Shown: positions 9,390-19,582 of the stretch, piece after piece | How the letters are laid out: each line of letters opens with the position of its first letter | How positions within the stretch are numbered: position 1 is the stretch's first letter | Origin: Oscillospiraceae bacterium | GTDB taxonomy: Bacteria; Bacillota; Clostridia; Oscillospirales; Ruminococcaceae | Direction: 5' to 3' | Assembly: GCA_022791945.1 (NCBI GenBank) | Contig: JAAVZY010000042.1 | Coordinates: forward strand, 1 to 59,281 | Length of the DNA stretch: 59,281 nucleotides | Program-made: the position numbers and the translations under genes | Notes under the pieces: generated by a model | Database searches by the model: none | Seen by the model: the letters and a program-made list of their open reading frames with translations, nothing else | What the model was told of the DNA's origin: nothing

Positions 9390-9950
9390 ATGGGAAAAGC
9401 ATTTGTCATCGGAATCGCAGGCGGAAGCGCCAGCGGAAAATCCACCCTTGCTGAAAAACTCAAGGAGGCGCTCCCTAGCCTGGAGCTCTGCCTCATGCAT
9501 ATGGACAGCTACTTCAAGCCTGCGGAAGAGCGGGCTATGATTGAAGCCCCGGTCACCGGAATCCCCTACCGGGACGATAACCATCCCTCCTCCTTCCATC
9601 TGGCGGAGCTGAGGCAGGATCTGACCGAAGCGATCGGGAACGGGCAGTATCAGGTGATCCTCGTGGAGGGCCTTCTGACCCTGTGGGATAAGGAAATCCT
9701 GGAGCTGCTAGATCTCCGGCTCTTTGTGGAGTGCCGCCCGGATGAGCGGATTGTCCGGCGGCTGCGGCGGAATATGCAGCGGGGGCTCTCCTTTGATGAG
9801 ATCGCAGATGTCTATCTGGATCTGGTGCGCTACCGGCATGACGAGTATGTGGAACCCAGCAAATGGCAGGCCGATTTGATCATAAACGGCTCCAATCCCT
9901 CCGAGCGCGCCTTGGAGCTTGTCACCAGCTACGTCAAAGCCTCCCTCTGA
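9390..9950 (+). CDS. Uridine kinase-like P-loop kinase
   Basis: IGIAGGSASGKSTLAEKL Walker A; MDSYFKP. Confidence 0.8.
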   Translation: MGKAFVIGIAGGSASGKSTLAEKLKEALPSLELCLMHMDSYFKPAEERAMIEAPVTGIPYRDDNHPSSFHLAELRQDLTEAIGNGQYQVILVEGLLTLWDKEILELLDLRLFVECRPDERIVRRLRRNMQRGLSFDEIADVYLDLVRYRHDEYVEPSKWQADLIINGSNPSERALELVTSYVKASL

Positions 9951-9995
9951 GAGCCTATTCAAAATCTCTGGGCACAGCGCCTGAAAGGAAAGACG

Positions 9996-11801
9996 ATGAG
10001 AGGCAGAAAAGAGAGCGGCGTTCTGGAGAGCCTGCGTTTTGCCTTCCGGAGAACGCTTGCCTATGACAAAGGGATTTTTGCCTGCGCACTGCTGCCCGTT
10101 CCCTTCCGGGTGCTGAATCGCTTGGCGGATGTATACCTGATTGCGCTGATCGTGGACGCTGTCACCAGGGAGGCGGAGGGACGGCTGATAGCCGTTATTC
10201 TGGCGCTTGCCCTCTGTAAGCTGGCGGCGGGGCTGGTTATGCGCTTTGCCGACTGGCAGCTCTCTGCCCGGAACTACCGATCCAAAATGAAATTCCTTTC
10301 CCGGTTTGCCGCAGGGTATATGCAGTCGGAGTTTACCGCCATCGAATCCATCGCCGGAAAGGATCTGGCCCAGCGGGCCAGAAACGCCATGACCGGCATT
10401 GACTATCGGGACAAATCCCCTGTGGAGCGGGTGTTTGTACAGTGCGCCGAGCTGGCGGGAGACTTCTGCGGCCTCTCTGTCTATGCCGGCATCATCGCTG
10501 TGCTGAATCCTCTGATCCTTCTGCTGCTGCTCATCACCTCCGGGGTTAGCTATCTCCTCCAAAGGGCGCTGGTAGACTACGACCAAAAGGACAAGCGCCG
10601 CTATATCCCCCTGGAACGGCGGCTCTGGTATCTCATCAAGGAGCTCCGGGAACTGAGCGCCGCTAAGGATATCTGCCTCTACCACCTGATGGACTGGCTC
10701 CGGGAGCTCTTCGGCAGCACCCTGGCGGAACGGATGAAGCTCCACAACCGGCGGAGCAGATACCAATACGCCTTTCTGGTGGTAATCAACCTGCTCAATA
10801 CCGGTTTTACCGGTTTTATCTATTACTATCTCATACAGCAGTACCTCTCCGCCGGAATTGACATCTCCCAGTTTCTGCTGTACTTCGGCCTGATCACCGG
10901 CTTCAGCGCCTGGCTGATGTCCATTGCGGACGGGCTGGAGGGGCTCCGCGGCACCCTGCTGGGCATTGAGGACATCCGCCGGTTCCATCAGCTGCCCAGC
11001 CGGACAGCCGTGCCTCCGTCTCCCGCCCCGGCGGAGCCGGAGGCTGCCATCCGGCTGGAGGACGTGACCTTCGGCTATCAGCCGGAGCAGCCTGTGATCT
11101 CCCATATGAATCTGACCATTGCGCCGGGGGAGAAGGTGGCCCTGGTCGGACTGAACGGTGCGGGCAAAACCACTCTGGTGAAGCTGCTGTGCGGCCTGTA
11201 CGCCCCCCAGTCAGGGCGCATCCTCCTGCACGGGCGGGATCTGCGCTCCTTTGGGGCAGAGGAGCTGGCGGAACGTTTTGCGGTTGTGTTTCAGGATATC
11301 CACCTGCTCCCCGCCACCATTGAGCGGAACATCACCCTCTCGGATCGGGCGGATCCCCTCCGGCTCCGGGAGGTGCTGGCTCTTTCCGGCCTGGAGGAGC
11401 GGATTGCGTCCCTGCCTGGCCGGGAGCAGACCCTCCTGGTAAAAAGCGTCCTGGAGGATGCCATTGACCTTTCCGGCGGGGAGGAGCAGAAGCTGGCCCT
11501 GGCCCGGGCGCTGTACAAGGGCGGGGATATTTTCATTCTGGACGAGCCCACCGCCAAGCTGGATCCCATTGCTGAAAACGAGCTGTACCAGAAATACAGC
11601 GCCTTGACAGAGGGAAAAGCCTCTTTGTTCATCTCTCACCGGCTTTCCTCCACCCGCTTCTGTGATCGGATCCTCTACCTGGAGCAGGGGACTGTCCGGG
11701 AGTCCGGCACCCATGAACAGCTTCTCCAGCTGGGCGGCGCTTACGCCCGCCTGTTCGAGACGCAAAGCCGCTACTACAAGTCAGGCGGCATGGCGATGTA
11801 G
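9996..11801 (+). CDS. ABC transporter ATP-binding/permease half-transporter
   Basis: TM domain plus GLNGAGKTTLVKLL, LSGGEEQKLALARAL, FILDEPTAKLDP. Confidence 0.9.
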   Translation: MRGRKESGVLESLRFAFRRTLAYDKGIFACALLPVPFRVLNRLADVYLIALIVDAVTREAEGRLIAVILALALCKLAAGLVMRFADWQLSARNYRSKMKFLSRFAAGYMQSEFTAIESIAGKDLAQRARNAMTGIDYRDKSPVERVFVQCAELAGDFCGLSVYAGIIAVLNPLILLLLLITSGVSYLLQRALVDYDQKDKRRYIPLERRLWYLIKELRELSAAKDICLYHLMDWLRELFGSTLAERMKLHNRRSRYQYAFLVVINLLNTGFTGFIYYYLIQQYLSAGIDISQFLLYFGLITGFSAWLMSIADGLEGLRGTLLGIEDIRRFHQLPSRTAVPPSPAPAEPEAAIRLEDVTFGYQPEQPVISHMNLTIAPGEKVALVGLNGAGKTTLVKLLCGLYAPQSGRILLHGRDLRSFGAEELAERFAVVFQDIHLLPATIERNITLSDRADPLRLREVLALSGLEERIASLPGREQTLLVKSVLEDAIDLSGGEEQKLALARALYKGGDIFILDEPTAKLDPIAENELYQKYSALTEGKASLFISHRLSSTRFCDRILYLEQGTVRESGTHEQLLQLGGAYARLFETQSRYYKSGGMAM

Positions 11802-11816
11802 TTACTGCGGAAAGAC

Positions 11817-12313
11817 AGACCTCGAGGGCTCTGCCCTCGAGTCCCCTTGGATTCCCATCTTTTTGGGGGAGGGGGTGGGGACGGGCGCTTGCGCCCGTCC
11901 CCCTACCTCGCTGGTACTCCCTGTCTCGCTGATACTTCCCGCAGAAATGATCGCCCGCCTACCCATTTTTTCGTAAAGAAAAAATTCAGCTCTACGAGCG
12001 GGGCAGGGGTTGCGACGCAGAAAGTCCCGAGCGTGCTCTGTGCAGGAACCCCTGTGCGGCGCAGAAAGTGTCCCGCACCCGGGAGGGAGCTTTTTTCTTT
12101 ACGAAAAAAGCGTACTGCGGGAATCAGACTCTCTGCGTGGCAGGGAGAGGGAAGTCTGTACAGACTTGACCCCCACCCCCTTTCGCCCTTAAAAAGCCCT
12201 TAAAAATTACGGGTTCCAAGGGGATTTAGATCCCCGATGCGCCGCCAGCGGCGCACCGCAGAATTCGGCGAAGCCGAATTCCTAGGTGCGTCGTGAAACG
12301 ACGCACCGCAGAG
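11817..12313 (+). repeat. Palindrome-mosaic element R4 (core +, modules A,B,G,H,I,C,D,E)
   Basis: Module G GGGGACGGGCG-cttg-CGCCCGTCCCC near 11877; D 12261-12281. Confidence 0.92.
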
Positions 12314-12346
12314 CCTGATAGGAATATGCAAAAGGGAGGGAAGCCT

Positions 12347-14194
12347 GTGAAGGGGTTCCGGGAAGAATGCCTGCTGATTCTGCGGGGAGTGGGGGTGCTG
12401 CACCGGCTTTCCCCCTGGAATCTGCTGGCGAAGTGCGTCCGGAGCGTCTGCAACGCTGCGCAGCCCTTTGTCAGCCTGTATCTCTCCGCAGCTGTGATTG
12501 ATGCTTTGGCAGCTTCCGCTCCCCGGAAAACGGTTTTCCTGCTGGCGGGGGCCGCGCTGGCTTCCAATCTCTTCCTGGTGCTCCTCAGCAAGGCAATGGA
12601 CACTGTCAATTACCGGAAATGGAATCAGTTCTACCTGCGCTACAACTTCTCCATTGGAGAGCGGGCCCAAGAGCTGCCCTACGATCGGATTGAGGACGTG
12701 GGCACCCACCTGATGATCAAAAATATCGACGACGCCATGAAAATCGGAAACTACGGCCTAATCAAGCTTCACAGCCGGATCCCGCTTCTGATGGAGCATT
12801 TCCTGCGGGTCTGCTTTGCTCTGGGCTTCATCCTTTCCGCCATCCTTCAGAAGGCGGCGGAGCCGCAGACCCCGCTTCAGCGCTGCGCCAACTCCTGGTG
12901 GGCGGACGGCCTGCTGATTCTGCTGATCCTCCTTTCGGCGCTGGCCTGCATGTTTGCCAACAAGCGGATCGCCCTCCGCTCCTATGATCATTTGGGCCGG
13001 CTCTCCAAAAGCAACCGGATTTTCGATTACTACCTGAATCATTACCTGGACAGCCACAGGGCCGGAAAGGATATCCGCCTTTACCGTCAGGATCGGCTGA
13101 TACTGGATGAGATCGAGCAGGTCAGCCGCCGCAGCACCCGCATTGTGGATCATATGAATAAAGGCATCTTTCAGAATTCCTGTTGGATTTTGATAACCAA
13201 TTTCCTCCTGTTGTTTTATATTTACCTCTATATCGGGCTGAAATCCATGACCGGCGTGTTTCCGGCAGGGGGGATCGTGAAGTACAGCGGGGGCGTGCTC
13301 CAGTTCGCCAGCGCCTTCTCCGAGATGATGGACGCCTTCTCTCAGCTGCGGGCGAACACCCCCTATCTGCGGAATTACTTCCAGTTTTTGGATCTTCCCT
13401 CCGCGGGTCAGAAAAGCGGCCGCCGGCAGGCTCCCTCCGGGGGGAGCTGCCGGATTGAGGTGCGGCATGTTTCCTTTTGCTATCCAGGCAGGGAGGAGTA
13501 TGTGCTCCAGGATGTGAGCTTTACCCTTGAGCCGGGGGAAAAGACCGCCATTGTGGGCAGAAACGGCAGCGGCAAAACCACCATGATCAAGCTGCTCTGC
13601 CGGCTGTACGATCCTACGGAAGGGGAGATCCTCTGCAACGGCGTGGATATCCGGGAATACGACGTCCGCGCCTACCGCGCTCTGCTGGGTGTTGTGTTCC
13701 AGGATTTCAGATTGTTCTCCTTTACACTGGGCCAGAATGTGGCCGCTTCCGTGGAGGTGGATCGGGAAAAGGCGGAGGCCTGCCTGGTGAAAGCCGGGCT
13801 GGGCGACTGGCTCCGCAGGGAGAAGCGGGGGCTGGACACCTGGCTTCGGAAGGATTTTGATGAGAACGGCGTGGAGATATCAGGCGGGGAGGCTCAGAAA
13901 GCCGCCCTGGCCCGGGCGCTCTACAAGAACGCGCCGCTGATCATCCTGGACGAGCCAACCGCCGCCCTGGATCCCATCGCAGAGGCGGAGATCTACGAAA
14001 AGTTTAGTGAGATTGTAGGCGGGAGAACCTCTGTCTTTATATCCCACCGGCTGTCCAGCTGCCGCTTCTGCGACCGGATTCTGGTCTTTGCGGATCATAC
14101 CCTCTCCCAGTACGGAAGCCATGAAGAGCTGCTGGCAGAGCGGAACGGCTGTTACGCCGCCCTCTGGAACGCACAGGCGCAGTATTATGGGTAA
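12347..14194 (+). CDS. ABC transporter ATP-binding/permease half-transporter (likely heterodimer partner)
   Basis: GRNGSGKTTMIKLL, ISGGEAQKAALARAL, IILDEPTAALDP; GTG 12347 preferred because AAAGGGAGGG lies 6 nt upstream and upstream ATGs fall in or next to the repeat. Confidence 0.85.
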   Translation: MKGFREECLLILRGVGVLHRLSPWNLLAKCVRSVCNAAQPFVSLYLSAAVIDALAASAPRKTVFLLAGAALASNLFLVLLSKAMDTVNYRKWNQFYLRYNFSIGERAQELPYDRIEDVGTHLMIKNIDDAMKIGNYGLIKLHSRIPLLMEHFLRVCFALGFILSAILQKAAEPQTPLQRCANSWWADGLLILLILLSALACMFANKRIALRSYDHLGRLSKSNRIFDYYLNHYLDSHRAGKDIRLYRQDRLILDEIEQVSRRSTRIVDHMNKGIFQNSCWILITNFLLLFYIYLYIGLKSMTGVFPAGGIVKYSGGVLQFASAFSEMMDAFSQLRANTPYLRNYFQFLDLPSAGQKSGRRQAPSGGSCRIEVRHVSFCYPGREEYVLQDVSFTLEPGEKTAIVGRNGSGKTTMIKLLCRLYDPTEGEILCNGVDIREYDVRAYRALLGVVFQDFRLFSFTLGQNVAASVEVDREKAEACLVKAGLGDWLRREKRGLDTWLRKDFDENGVEISGGEAQKAALARALYKNAPLIILDEPTAALDPIAEAEIYEKFSEIVGGRTSVFISHRLSSCRFCDRILVFADHTLSQYGSHEELLAERNGCYAALWNAQAQYYG

Positions 14195-14272
14195 GAGCGA
14201 GACGCCGCACACCGGTGTGTATATAAATGCATAAAACTACAATATGTATAAAATCTGAAAGGATGTTGGCAA

Positions 14273-15511
14273 ATGGAAACAGTAGTAGAACGCTTTCTTC
14301 GCTATGCGGCTGTTGACACGGAGTCTCTGGCGGATCAGGAGCAGGTTCCCAGCACGGAGAAGCAGAAGGATCTGGCCCGGCTTCTGGCCCGGGAGCTGAC
14401 GGAGCTGGGTGCGTCCGGCGTCCGTACAGATGATCACGGCTATGTCTATGCCTCTATTCCTGCCTCCGCCGGTTGTGAAAACGCGCCCAGGCTGGGGCTG
14501 ATTGCCCACATGGACACCTCTCCGGCAGTCTCCGGGAAAAATGTAAAGCCCCATGTGGAGCGGGACTATCAGGGCGGAGACATCCTGCTGAATCCAGCGG
14601 AGGGGATTGCCCTCTCTCCAAAGGAGTACCCCTCCCTCTTGGATTATGTGGGGCAGGATCTGATTGTGACAGACGGAACCACTCTGCTGGGCGCGGACGA
14701 CAAGGCAGGCGTTGCGGAGATCATGACCGCCGCCGATCATCTGCTCCGGGACAGCAGTCTCCCTCATGGGGAGATAAAAATCGCCTTCACCCCGGATGAA
14801 GAGGTAGGCCGGGGCGTGGACTGCTTTGACCTGGAGGGCTTTGGAGCGGATTTTGCCTACACGGTGGACGGCGGCGCTCTGGGGGAGCTGGAGTATGAGA
14901 ACTTCAATGCCGCAACCCTGAAGCTGAAGCTCCATGGCAGGAGCATTCATCCCGGCGGGGCCAAGGGCCAGATGGTGAACGCCCTTCATTTGGCCATGGA
15001 GTTCCAGTCCATGCTGCCGCCTTTTGAGCGTCCGGAATTCACGGAGGGCTACGAGGGCTTCTTCCATCTGGATGAGCTTCACGGCACTGTGGAGGAGGCG
15101 CTGGCGGTATATATCATCCGGGATCACGATCGGGCCAGGTTCGAGGAGAAAAAGGAGCGGGTGCGGAAAATCTGCGCCTATCTGAATGAGAAGTATGGCG
15201 CTCTCCGATTCGATCCGGAGCTGACGGACAGCTATTACAACATGCGCGGGCAGGTAGAGCCCCATATGCATCTGATTGAGAATGCCCGTGCGGCCATGGA
15301 GCATCTGGGAATCCGTCCGCTGATCCAGCCAATCCGGGGCGGCACGGACGGATGCCGCCTGTCCTACATGGGGCTTCCCTGCCCCAATCTCTGCACAGGC
15401 GGCCATAATTTCCACGGACGCTTTGAGTATATCCCGGTCCAGTCCATGGAGAAGGTTACCCGCCTCCTTCTGGAACTCGCCGCCCGCTACAGCACCCCTT
15501 CGGCGGAGTGA
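14273..15511 (+). CDS. pepT: Peptidase T (tripeptide aminopeptidase)
   Basis: [61 protein letters not shown]. Confidence 0.93.
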   Translation: METVVERFLRYAAVDTESLADQEQVPSTEKQKDLARLLARELTELGASGVRTDDHGYVYASIPASAGCENAPRLGLIAHMDTSPAVSGKNVKPHVERDYQGGDILLNPAEGIALSPKEYPSLLDYVGQDLIVTDGTTLLGADDKAGVAEIMTAADHLLRDSSLPHGEIKIAFTPDEEVGRGVDCFDLEGFGADFAYTVDGGALGELEYENFNAATLKLKLHGRSIHPGGAKGQMVNALHLAMEFQSMLPPFERPEFTEGYEGFFHLDELHGTVEEALAVYIIRDHDRARFEEKKERVRKICAYLNEKYGALRFDPELTDSYYNMRGQVEPHMHLIENARAAMEHLGIRPLIQPIRGGTDGCRLSYMGLPCPNLCTGGHNFHGRFEYIPVQSMEKVTRLLLELAARYSTPSAE

Positions 15512-15524
15512 ACGCTTGAAGGGC

Positions 15525-15556
15525 AAGACCTCGAGGGCAGAGCCCTCGAGGTCTTT
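15525..15556. repeat. Solo A-type palindrome R5 at a convergent junction
   Basis: AAGACCTCGAGGGC-aga-GCCCTCGAGGTCTT, likely bidirectional terminator. Confidence 0.85.
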
Positions 15557-16374
15557 CACCCATCCCACTCCCGGAGCAGGGGCTGCGGCGGAGCGGAAGG
15601 GAAGGCGGGCCAGGCGGCGGGGCCTTCCTCCGGCTGGAACTCGGTCATGTAGGGCCAGAACCGCATGGGCATATGGGTTCGGCGGCAGACGGGATTCTCC
15701 CGGGCTTCAATTCCGATGGCGTCGTAATACCCTTTCCAGAGGCGGCGGTAAAACCGCTCGTCCTCCCGGGCGCCGGGCAGGGCAATTTCCTCCGCCTGGA
15801 TCAGCGCCGCCTGATAAGGCTGATAGACCAGCGCCAGCCCATGGGTGCGATCATGGATAAGAAACCGCTCCTCCGAATAGCGGCGGCAGAAATGCTCCGA
15901 CATCAGCGGCAGTATATAGTGCTTCGGCCCGATTACCGACGCCAGCCCGCCCTCATACTGGGAGAACCGCAGGAATTCCAGCTGGAGATGCGCTTCGTTT
16001 CCCACAGCCCGAACCATATGCTGCACCTGGGACACCGCTTCCTCCCCAAGCATATGCACTACTTCTCCTCCATACTTGTAGCCCATGGCGATCAGCCGCC
16101 AGATGGCAAGCTCCTTGCCCTCCAGGCCGTACAGAAACGCCCGGCTGACCAGATACGCCATCTCTTTGCCCAGGCGCTCCACGGACCGCCAGACCCGCTG
16201 GGCATGGGCGGCATCGGAGCAAATCTGCCGGATGGGGAACAGAGTGGCCTCTCCCTGACCTTCCGGACGGATATCCATAGGACGCTCCCGCCGGGTATAG
16301 CTCTCAAAGACACAGCAGAGCAGCCCGTCAAAGCTCCCGTCATATTCGTAAATCAGATTTGTCCGGTCAGGCAT
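15556..16374 (-). CDS. DNA metabolism protein of the TIGR03915 type, partner of radical SAM repair protein
   Basis: MPDRTNLIYEYDGSFDGLLCCVFESY...; overlaps stop of the upstream radical SAM gene. Confidence 0.75.
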   Translation of the reverse strand: MPDRTNLIYEYDGSFDGLLCCVFESYTRRERPMDIRPEGQGEATLFPIRQICSDAAHAQRVWRSVERLGKEMAYLVSRAFLYGLEGKELAIWRLIAMGYKYGGEVVHMLGEEAVSQVQHMVRAVGNEAHLQLEFLRFSQYEGGLASVIGPKHYILPLMSEHFCRRYSEERFLIHDRTHGLALVYQPYQAALIQAEEIALPGAREDERFYRRLWKGYYDAIGIEARENPVCRRTHMPMRFWPYMTEFQPEEGPAAWPAFPSAPPQPLLREWDG

Positions 16375-17660
16375 TTTTTCACATCCTCTCCGGTGACTGC
16401 CTCCGGCTGGAACAGGGAAAGCTGCTCCGGACGGTTTTGCGGGAGAAAGCTGGCGCTCCGCTCCGATACCAGGGCGTTGAGCACGCCTGACTCGGTGATT
16501 TTCAGCCCCTCCGCCATCCGTCCGCCGCAGGTGATGAAATATTGGGCGCGCTTCAGCACAACCCCGATCTTTTTCAGCCCGGCGAAATCCAGACTGCTGA
16601 CCCGGCGGGCTTCCCAGATTCGCTTGGCGCTTTTCACGCCGATTCCCGGCACCCGCAGAAGCATATCGTAAGGAGCCGTGTTGATTTCCACCGGAAACTG
16701 TTCCATGTGGTTCACAGCCCAGTTGCACTTGGGATCCAGCACCGGGTTGAAGTCCGGGTGCGCCTCGTCCAGCAGCTCGGAGGCGTCAAAGCCATAGAAC
16801 CGGAGGAGCCAATCCGCCTGATAGAGCCTGTGCTCCCGCAGAAGGGGCGGCTTTGTGGTAAGGGCGGGAAGCAGCCGATCGCTGACAATTGGAGTATACG
16901 CGGAGAAAAAGACCCGCTTGAGCTTGTATTTCCGGTAAAGAGACTGGGTCAGGTTCAAAATCTGGTAGTCTGTGTCCGGGGTAGCGCCTACGATCATCTG
17001 GGTGCTCTGTCCCGCCGGGGCAAAGGCCGGCGCGTGGCGGTAGCGCACCAGATCGGAGCTGTTTTCCCGGATGCCGCTGCGGATGAATCCCATGGGCCGG
17101 AGAATGTCGGTCTTGGACTTGTCCGGAGCCAGCAGGGCCAGGCTGCTTTGGGAGGGGAGCTCAATATTAACGCTCATCCGATCCGCCAGATATCCGATCT
17201 TCCTGAGGAGAGCGTCATCCGCTCCGGGAATCGCCTTGGCGTGGATGTATCCCCGAAAGCGGTATTCGTTCCGCAGCAGCTCAAGGGTGCGGATCATCAG
17301 CTCGCAGGTGTAGTCCGGGGTTTTGACAACGCCGGAGCTGAGAAAGAGCCCTTCGATATAGTTGCGGCGATAAAACTGGATGGTGAGATCCGCCAGCTCC
17401 CTTGGATCAAAGGTGGCTCTAGGGGTATCGTTGGAGCGGCGGTTGACGCAGTATTTGCAGTCATAAACGCAGGCGTTGGACTGGAGCACCTTCAGCAGAG
17501 AAATGCAGCGTCCGTCAGCGGCGAAGCTGTGACAGATGCCGCAGGAGACTGCGCTGCCGATTCCGCCGGGGCCGCCTTCCCGATCCACGCCGCTGGAGGT
17601 ACAAGCCACATCATACTTCGCCGCATCCGCCAGGATACGGAGCTTATCCAGCAGTTCCAT
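16353..17660 (-). CDS. Putative DNA modification/repair radical SAM protein
   Basis: CVYDCKYC (CX3CX2C), YDVACTSSGVDR N-terminus, C-terminal HhH VPGIGVKSAKRIWEAR. Confidence 0.88.
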   Translation of the reverse strand: MELLDKLRILADAAKYDVACTSSGVDREGGPGGIGSAVSCGICHSFAADGRCISLLKVLQSNACVYDCKYCVNRRSNDTPRATFDPRELADLTIQFYRRNYIEGLFLSSGVVKTPDYTCELMIRTLELLRNEYRFRGYIHAKAIPGADDALLRKIGYLADRMSVNIELPSQSSLALLAPDKSKTDILRPMGFIRSGIRENSSDLVRYRHAPAFAPAGQSTQMIVGATPDTDYQILNLTQSLYRKYKLKRVFFSAYTPIVSDRLLPALTTKPPLLREHRLYQADWLLRFYGFDASELLDEAHPDFNPVLDPKCNWAVNHMEQFPVEINTAPYDMLLRVPGIGVKSAKRIWEARRVSSLDFAGLKKIGVVLKRAQYFITCGGRMAEGLKITESGVLNALVSERSASFLPQNRPEQLSLFQPEAVTGEDVKKCLTGQI

Positions 17661-17692
17661 TACACACGCCTCCTAAACAACTGTTTGCTTCC

Positions 17693-17720
17693 ATTATAGA
17701 ACTTTTGTTCCAAATGTCAA
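17693..17720 (-). promoter_or_regulatory. SigA promoter with perfect LexA box in the spacer
   Basis: Reverse strand TTGACA-(TTTGGAACAAAAGTTC)-TATAAT; GAACAAAAGTTC is a perfect GAAC-N4-GTTC palindrome. Confidence 0.75.
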
Positions 17721-17760
17721 GGCCTTTGTTTGCTTTTGGAGGGTGTATGCGTAAAAGGGG

Positions 17761-18532
17761 AAGACCTCGAGAGCCCTGTTCTCGAGTCACCGCAGTGCGT
17801 TGTTTCACAACGCACTTATAGCAATCTTCAAAAGTAGCAGCATTTCAATACGCCACAGAAACCCATATATCAAAGCTTTCTGCGGCTTGCAGAGGAAGCT
17901 ATTTTTGAAGATTGCTATAGGAATTCGGCTTCGCCGAATTCTGAGATGCGCCGCTAGCGGCGCATCGGGGACGCGTCCCCTTGGATTCCCATCTTTTGGG
18001 GGTTATGGGGTGGGGACGGGCGCTTGCGCCCGTCCCCCTGCCTCGCTGATACTTCCTTCGTGGACGATCGCCCGCCTACCCATTTTTTCGTAAAGAAAAA
18101 ATTCAGCCCCACAGGCGGCGCAGAAGGTGCGACGCAGAAAGTTTCGAGCGGGTTCTGCCACGTACATACTCTCTGCAAGGAGGGGCTTGGCGACACGCTC
18201 GGAATCCCCCTGCCATCCGCTTCGCTCCTGGCCCTCCCCCGCCGCTTCGTCAGAAGCGGAATACAAGGGGGCAAGAGGTTTCTGCGCCGCACAGAGTTTG
18301 CACAGGAATCCCCGTGCGGCGCGGAAAGTGTCCTGCACGCAGGGTGGAGCTTTTTTCTTTACGAAAAAAGCGTCCTGCGGGAATCAGACTCTCTGCGTGG
18401 CAGGAGCAAGGAAGTCTGTACAGACTTGACCCCCAACCCCTTCCGCCCTTCAACAGCCCTTAAAAAATTACGGGTTCCAAGGGGATTTAATCCCCTTGGC
18501 GAGAGCGCGAGAGCAGAGCTCTCGCGGCCTTT
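17761..18532 (+). repeat. Palindrome-mosaic element R6 (core +), interrupted by a MITE
   Basis: Modules A,E,[MITE],D,C,B,G,H,I,B,A; extra internal CCGCTTC-gtca-GAAGCGG hairpin. Confidence 0.9.
17819..17917. mobile_element. 99-bp MITE (Tc1/mariner-IS630-like by TA target duplication)
   Basis: 20-bp TIR TAGCAATCTTCAAAAGTAGC / TAGCAATCTTCAAAAATAGC (19/20); flanking TA duplicated relative to empty site CACTTAGGAATTC found in R1 and R9. Confidence 0.88.
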
Positions 18533-18606
18533 CCCTCCGTACAGCTTGTATTTTTTGAGTGAATTTGCTATACTGGCTGTGGATTGCGATAAGGGAGGAA
18601 ATATGG

Positions 18607-19542
18607 ATGCCGATACGGATACCGGAGGCGCTGCCGGCACGGGCGGTGCTGGAGCAGGAGAACATCTTTGTCATGAACGAGGAGCGGGCGGAGCATCAGG
18701 ACATCCGGCCTCTGAGAATTGCGATTCTCAATTTGATGCCCAAAAAGCTGGAGACGGAGGCGCAGCTGCTTCGGCTGCTGGGGAACACCTCCCTTCAGGT
18801 GGACGTGGAGCTCCTGCAGACCGCCACCCATACCGGCACCCACGTGAGCCGGGAGCATCTGCTGAAATTCTATAAAACCTTCGGCGATGTGCAGGAGCAG
18901 CGGTTTGACGGCCTGATCATCACCGGCGCCCCCATTGAGCATCTGACCTTTGAGGACGTGGACTACTGGGAAGAGCTCTGCGCCATTATGGAGTGGTCCA
19001 AAACACATGTGTTTTCCACCCTGCATATCTGCTGGGGCGCTCAAGCGGGACTTTACTACCATTATGGCGTCCGGAAAGAGCCTCTGCCTGAGAAGCTCTT
19101 TGGGATCTTCCGGCACCAGGTGGAGAGTCCGGCCCATCAGCTGATGCGGGGCTTTGATGAGTTCTATTACGCGCCCCATTCCCGTCATACTGCTTCCATA
19201 GAACAGGAGATTCTGGCCTGCGGAGCGCTGAGAGTGCTTTCCCGATCCCCGGAGGCAGGAGCAAATATCATCGCTGCGGAGAACGGCAGACAGTTCTTTG
19301 TCACCAGCCACTCCGAGTACGATCGGGATACTCTTCGGGAGGAATACCTCCGTGACCAGTCCAGGGGACTGCCCATAGCTCCCCCGAAGAACTATTTTCC
19401 CGGAGACGATCCCACGGCCCGGCCGCCCTTTATCTGGCGGGGCCATGCGCATCTGCTGTTCAGCAACTGGCTTAATTATTTCGTCTATCAGCAGACCCCT
19501 TATGAGCTGAACCGCCCCGAGCCTTTCTCCAACCTCAATTGA
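18607..19542 (+). CDS. metA: Homoserine O-succinyl/acetyltransferase
   Basis: [70 protein letters not shown]. Confidence 0.95.
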   Translation: MPIRIPEALPARAVLEQENIFVMNEERAEHQDIRPLRIAILNLMPKKLETEAQLLRLLGNTSLQVDVELLQTATHTGTHVSREHLLKFYKTFGDVQEQRFDGLIITGAPIEHLTFEDVDYWEELCAIMEWSKTHVFSTLHICWGAQAGLYYHYGVRKEPLPEKLFGIFRHQVESPAHQLMRGFDEFYYAPHSRHTASIEQEILACGALRVLSRSPEAGANIIAAENGRQFFVTSHSEYDRDTLREEYLRDQSRGLPIAPPKNYFPGDDPTARPPFIWRGHAHLLFSNWLNYFVYQQTPYELNRPEPFSNLN

Positions 19543-19582
19543 AAGCGGGCGGCTGCATTTTATCCCGAAAGGAAGCTTCATT

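Noticed and set aside
12293-12346. N-terminal extension of the second ABC half-transporter from ATG 12293
   Set aside because: The ATG lies within the E hairpin of R4; GTG 12347 has a proper AAAGGGAGGG RBS.
18024-18875. 283-aa ORF ending inside metA
   Set aside because: Mostly translation of repeat R6 plus out-of-frame metA sequence.
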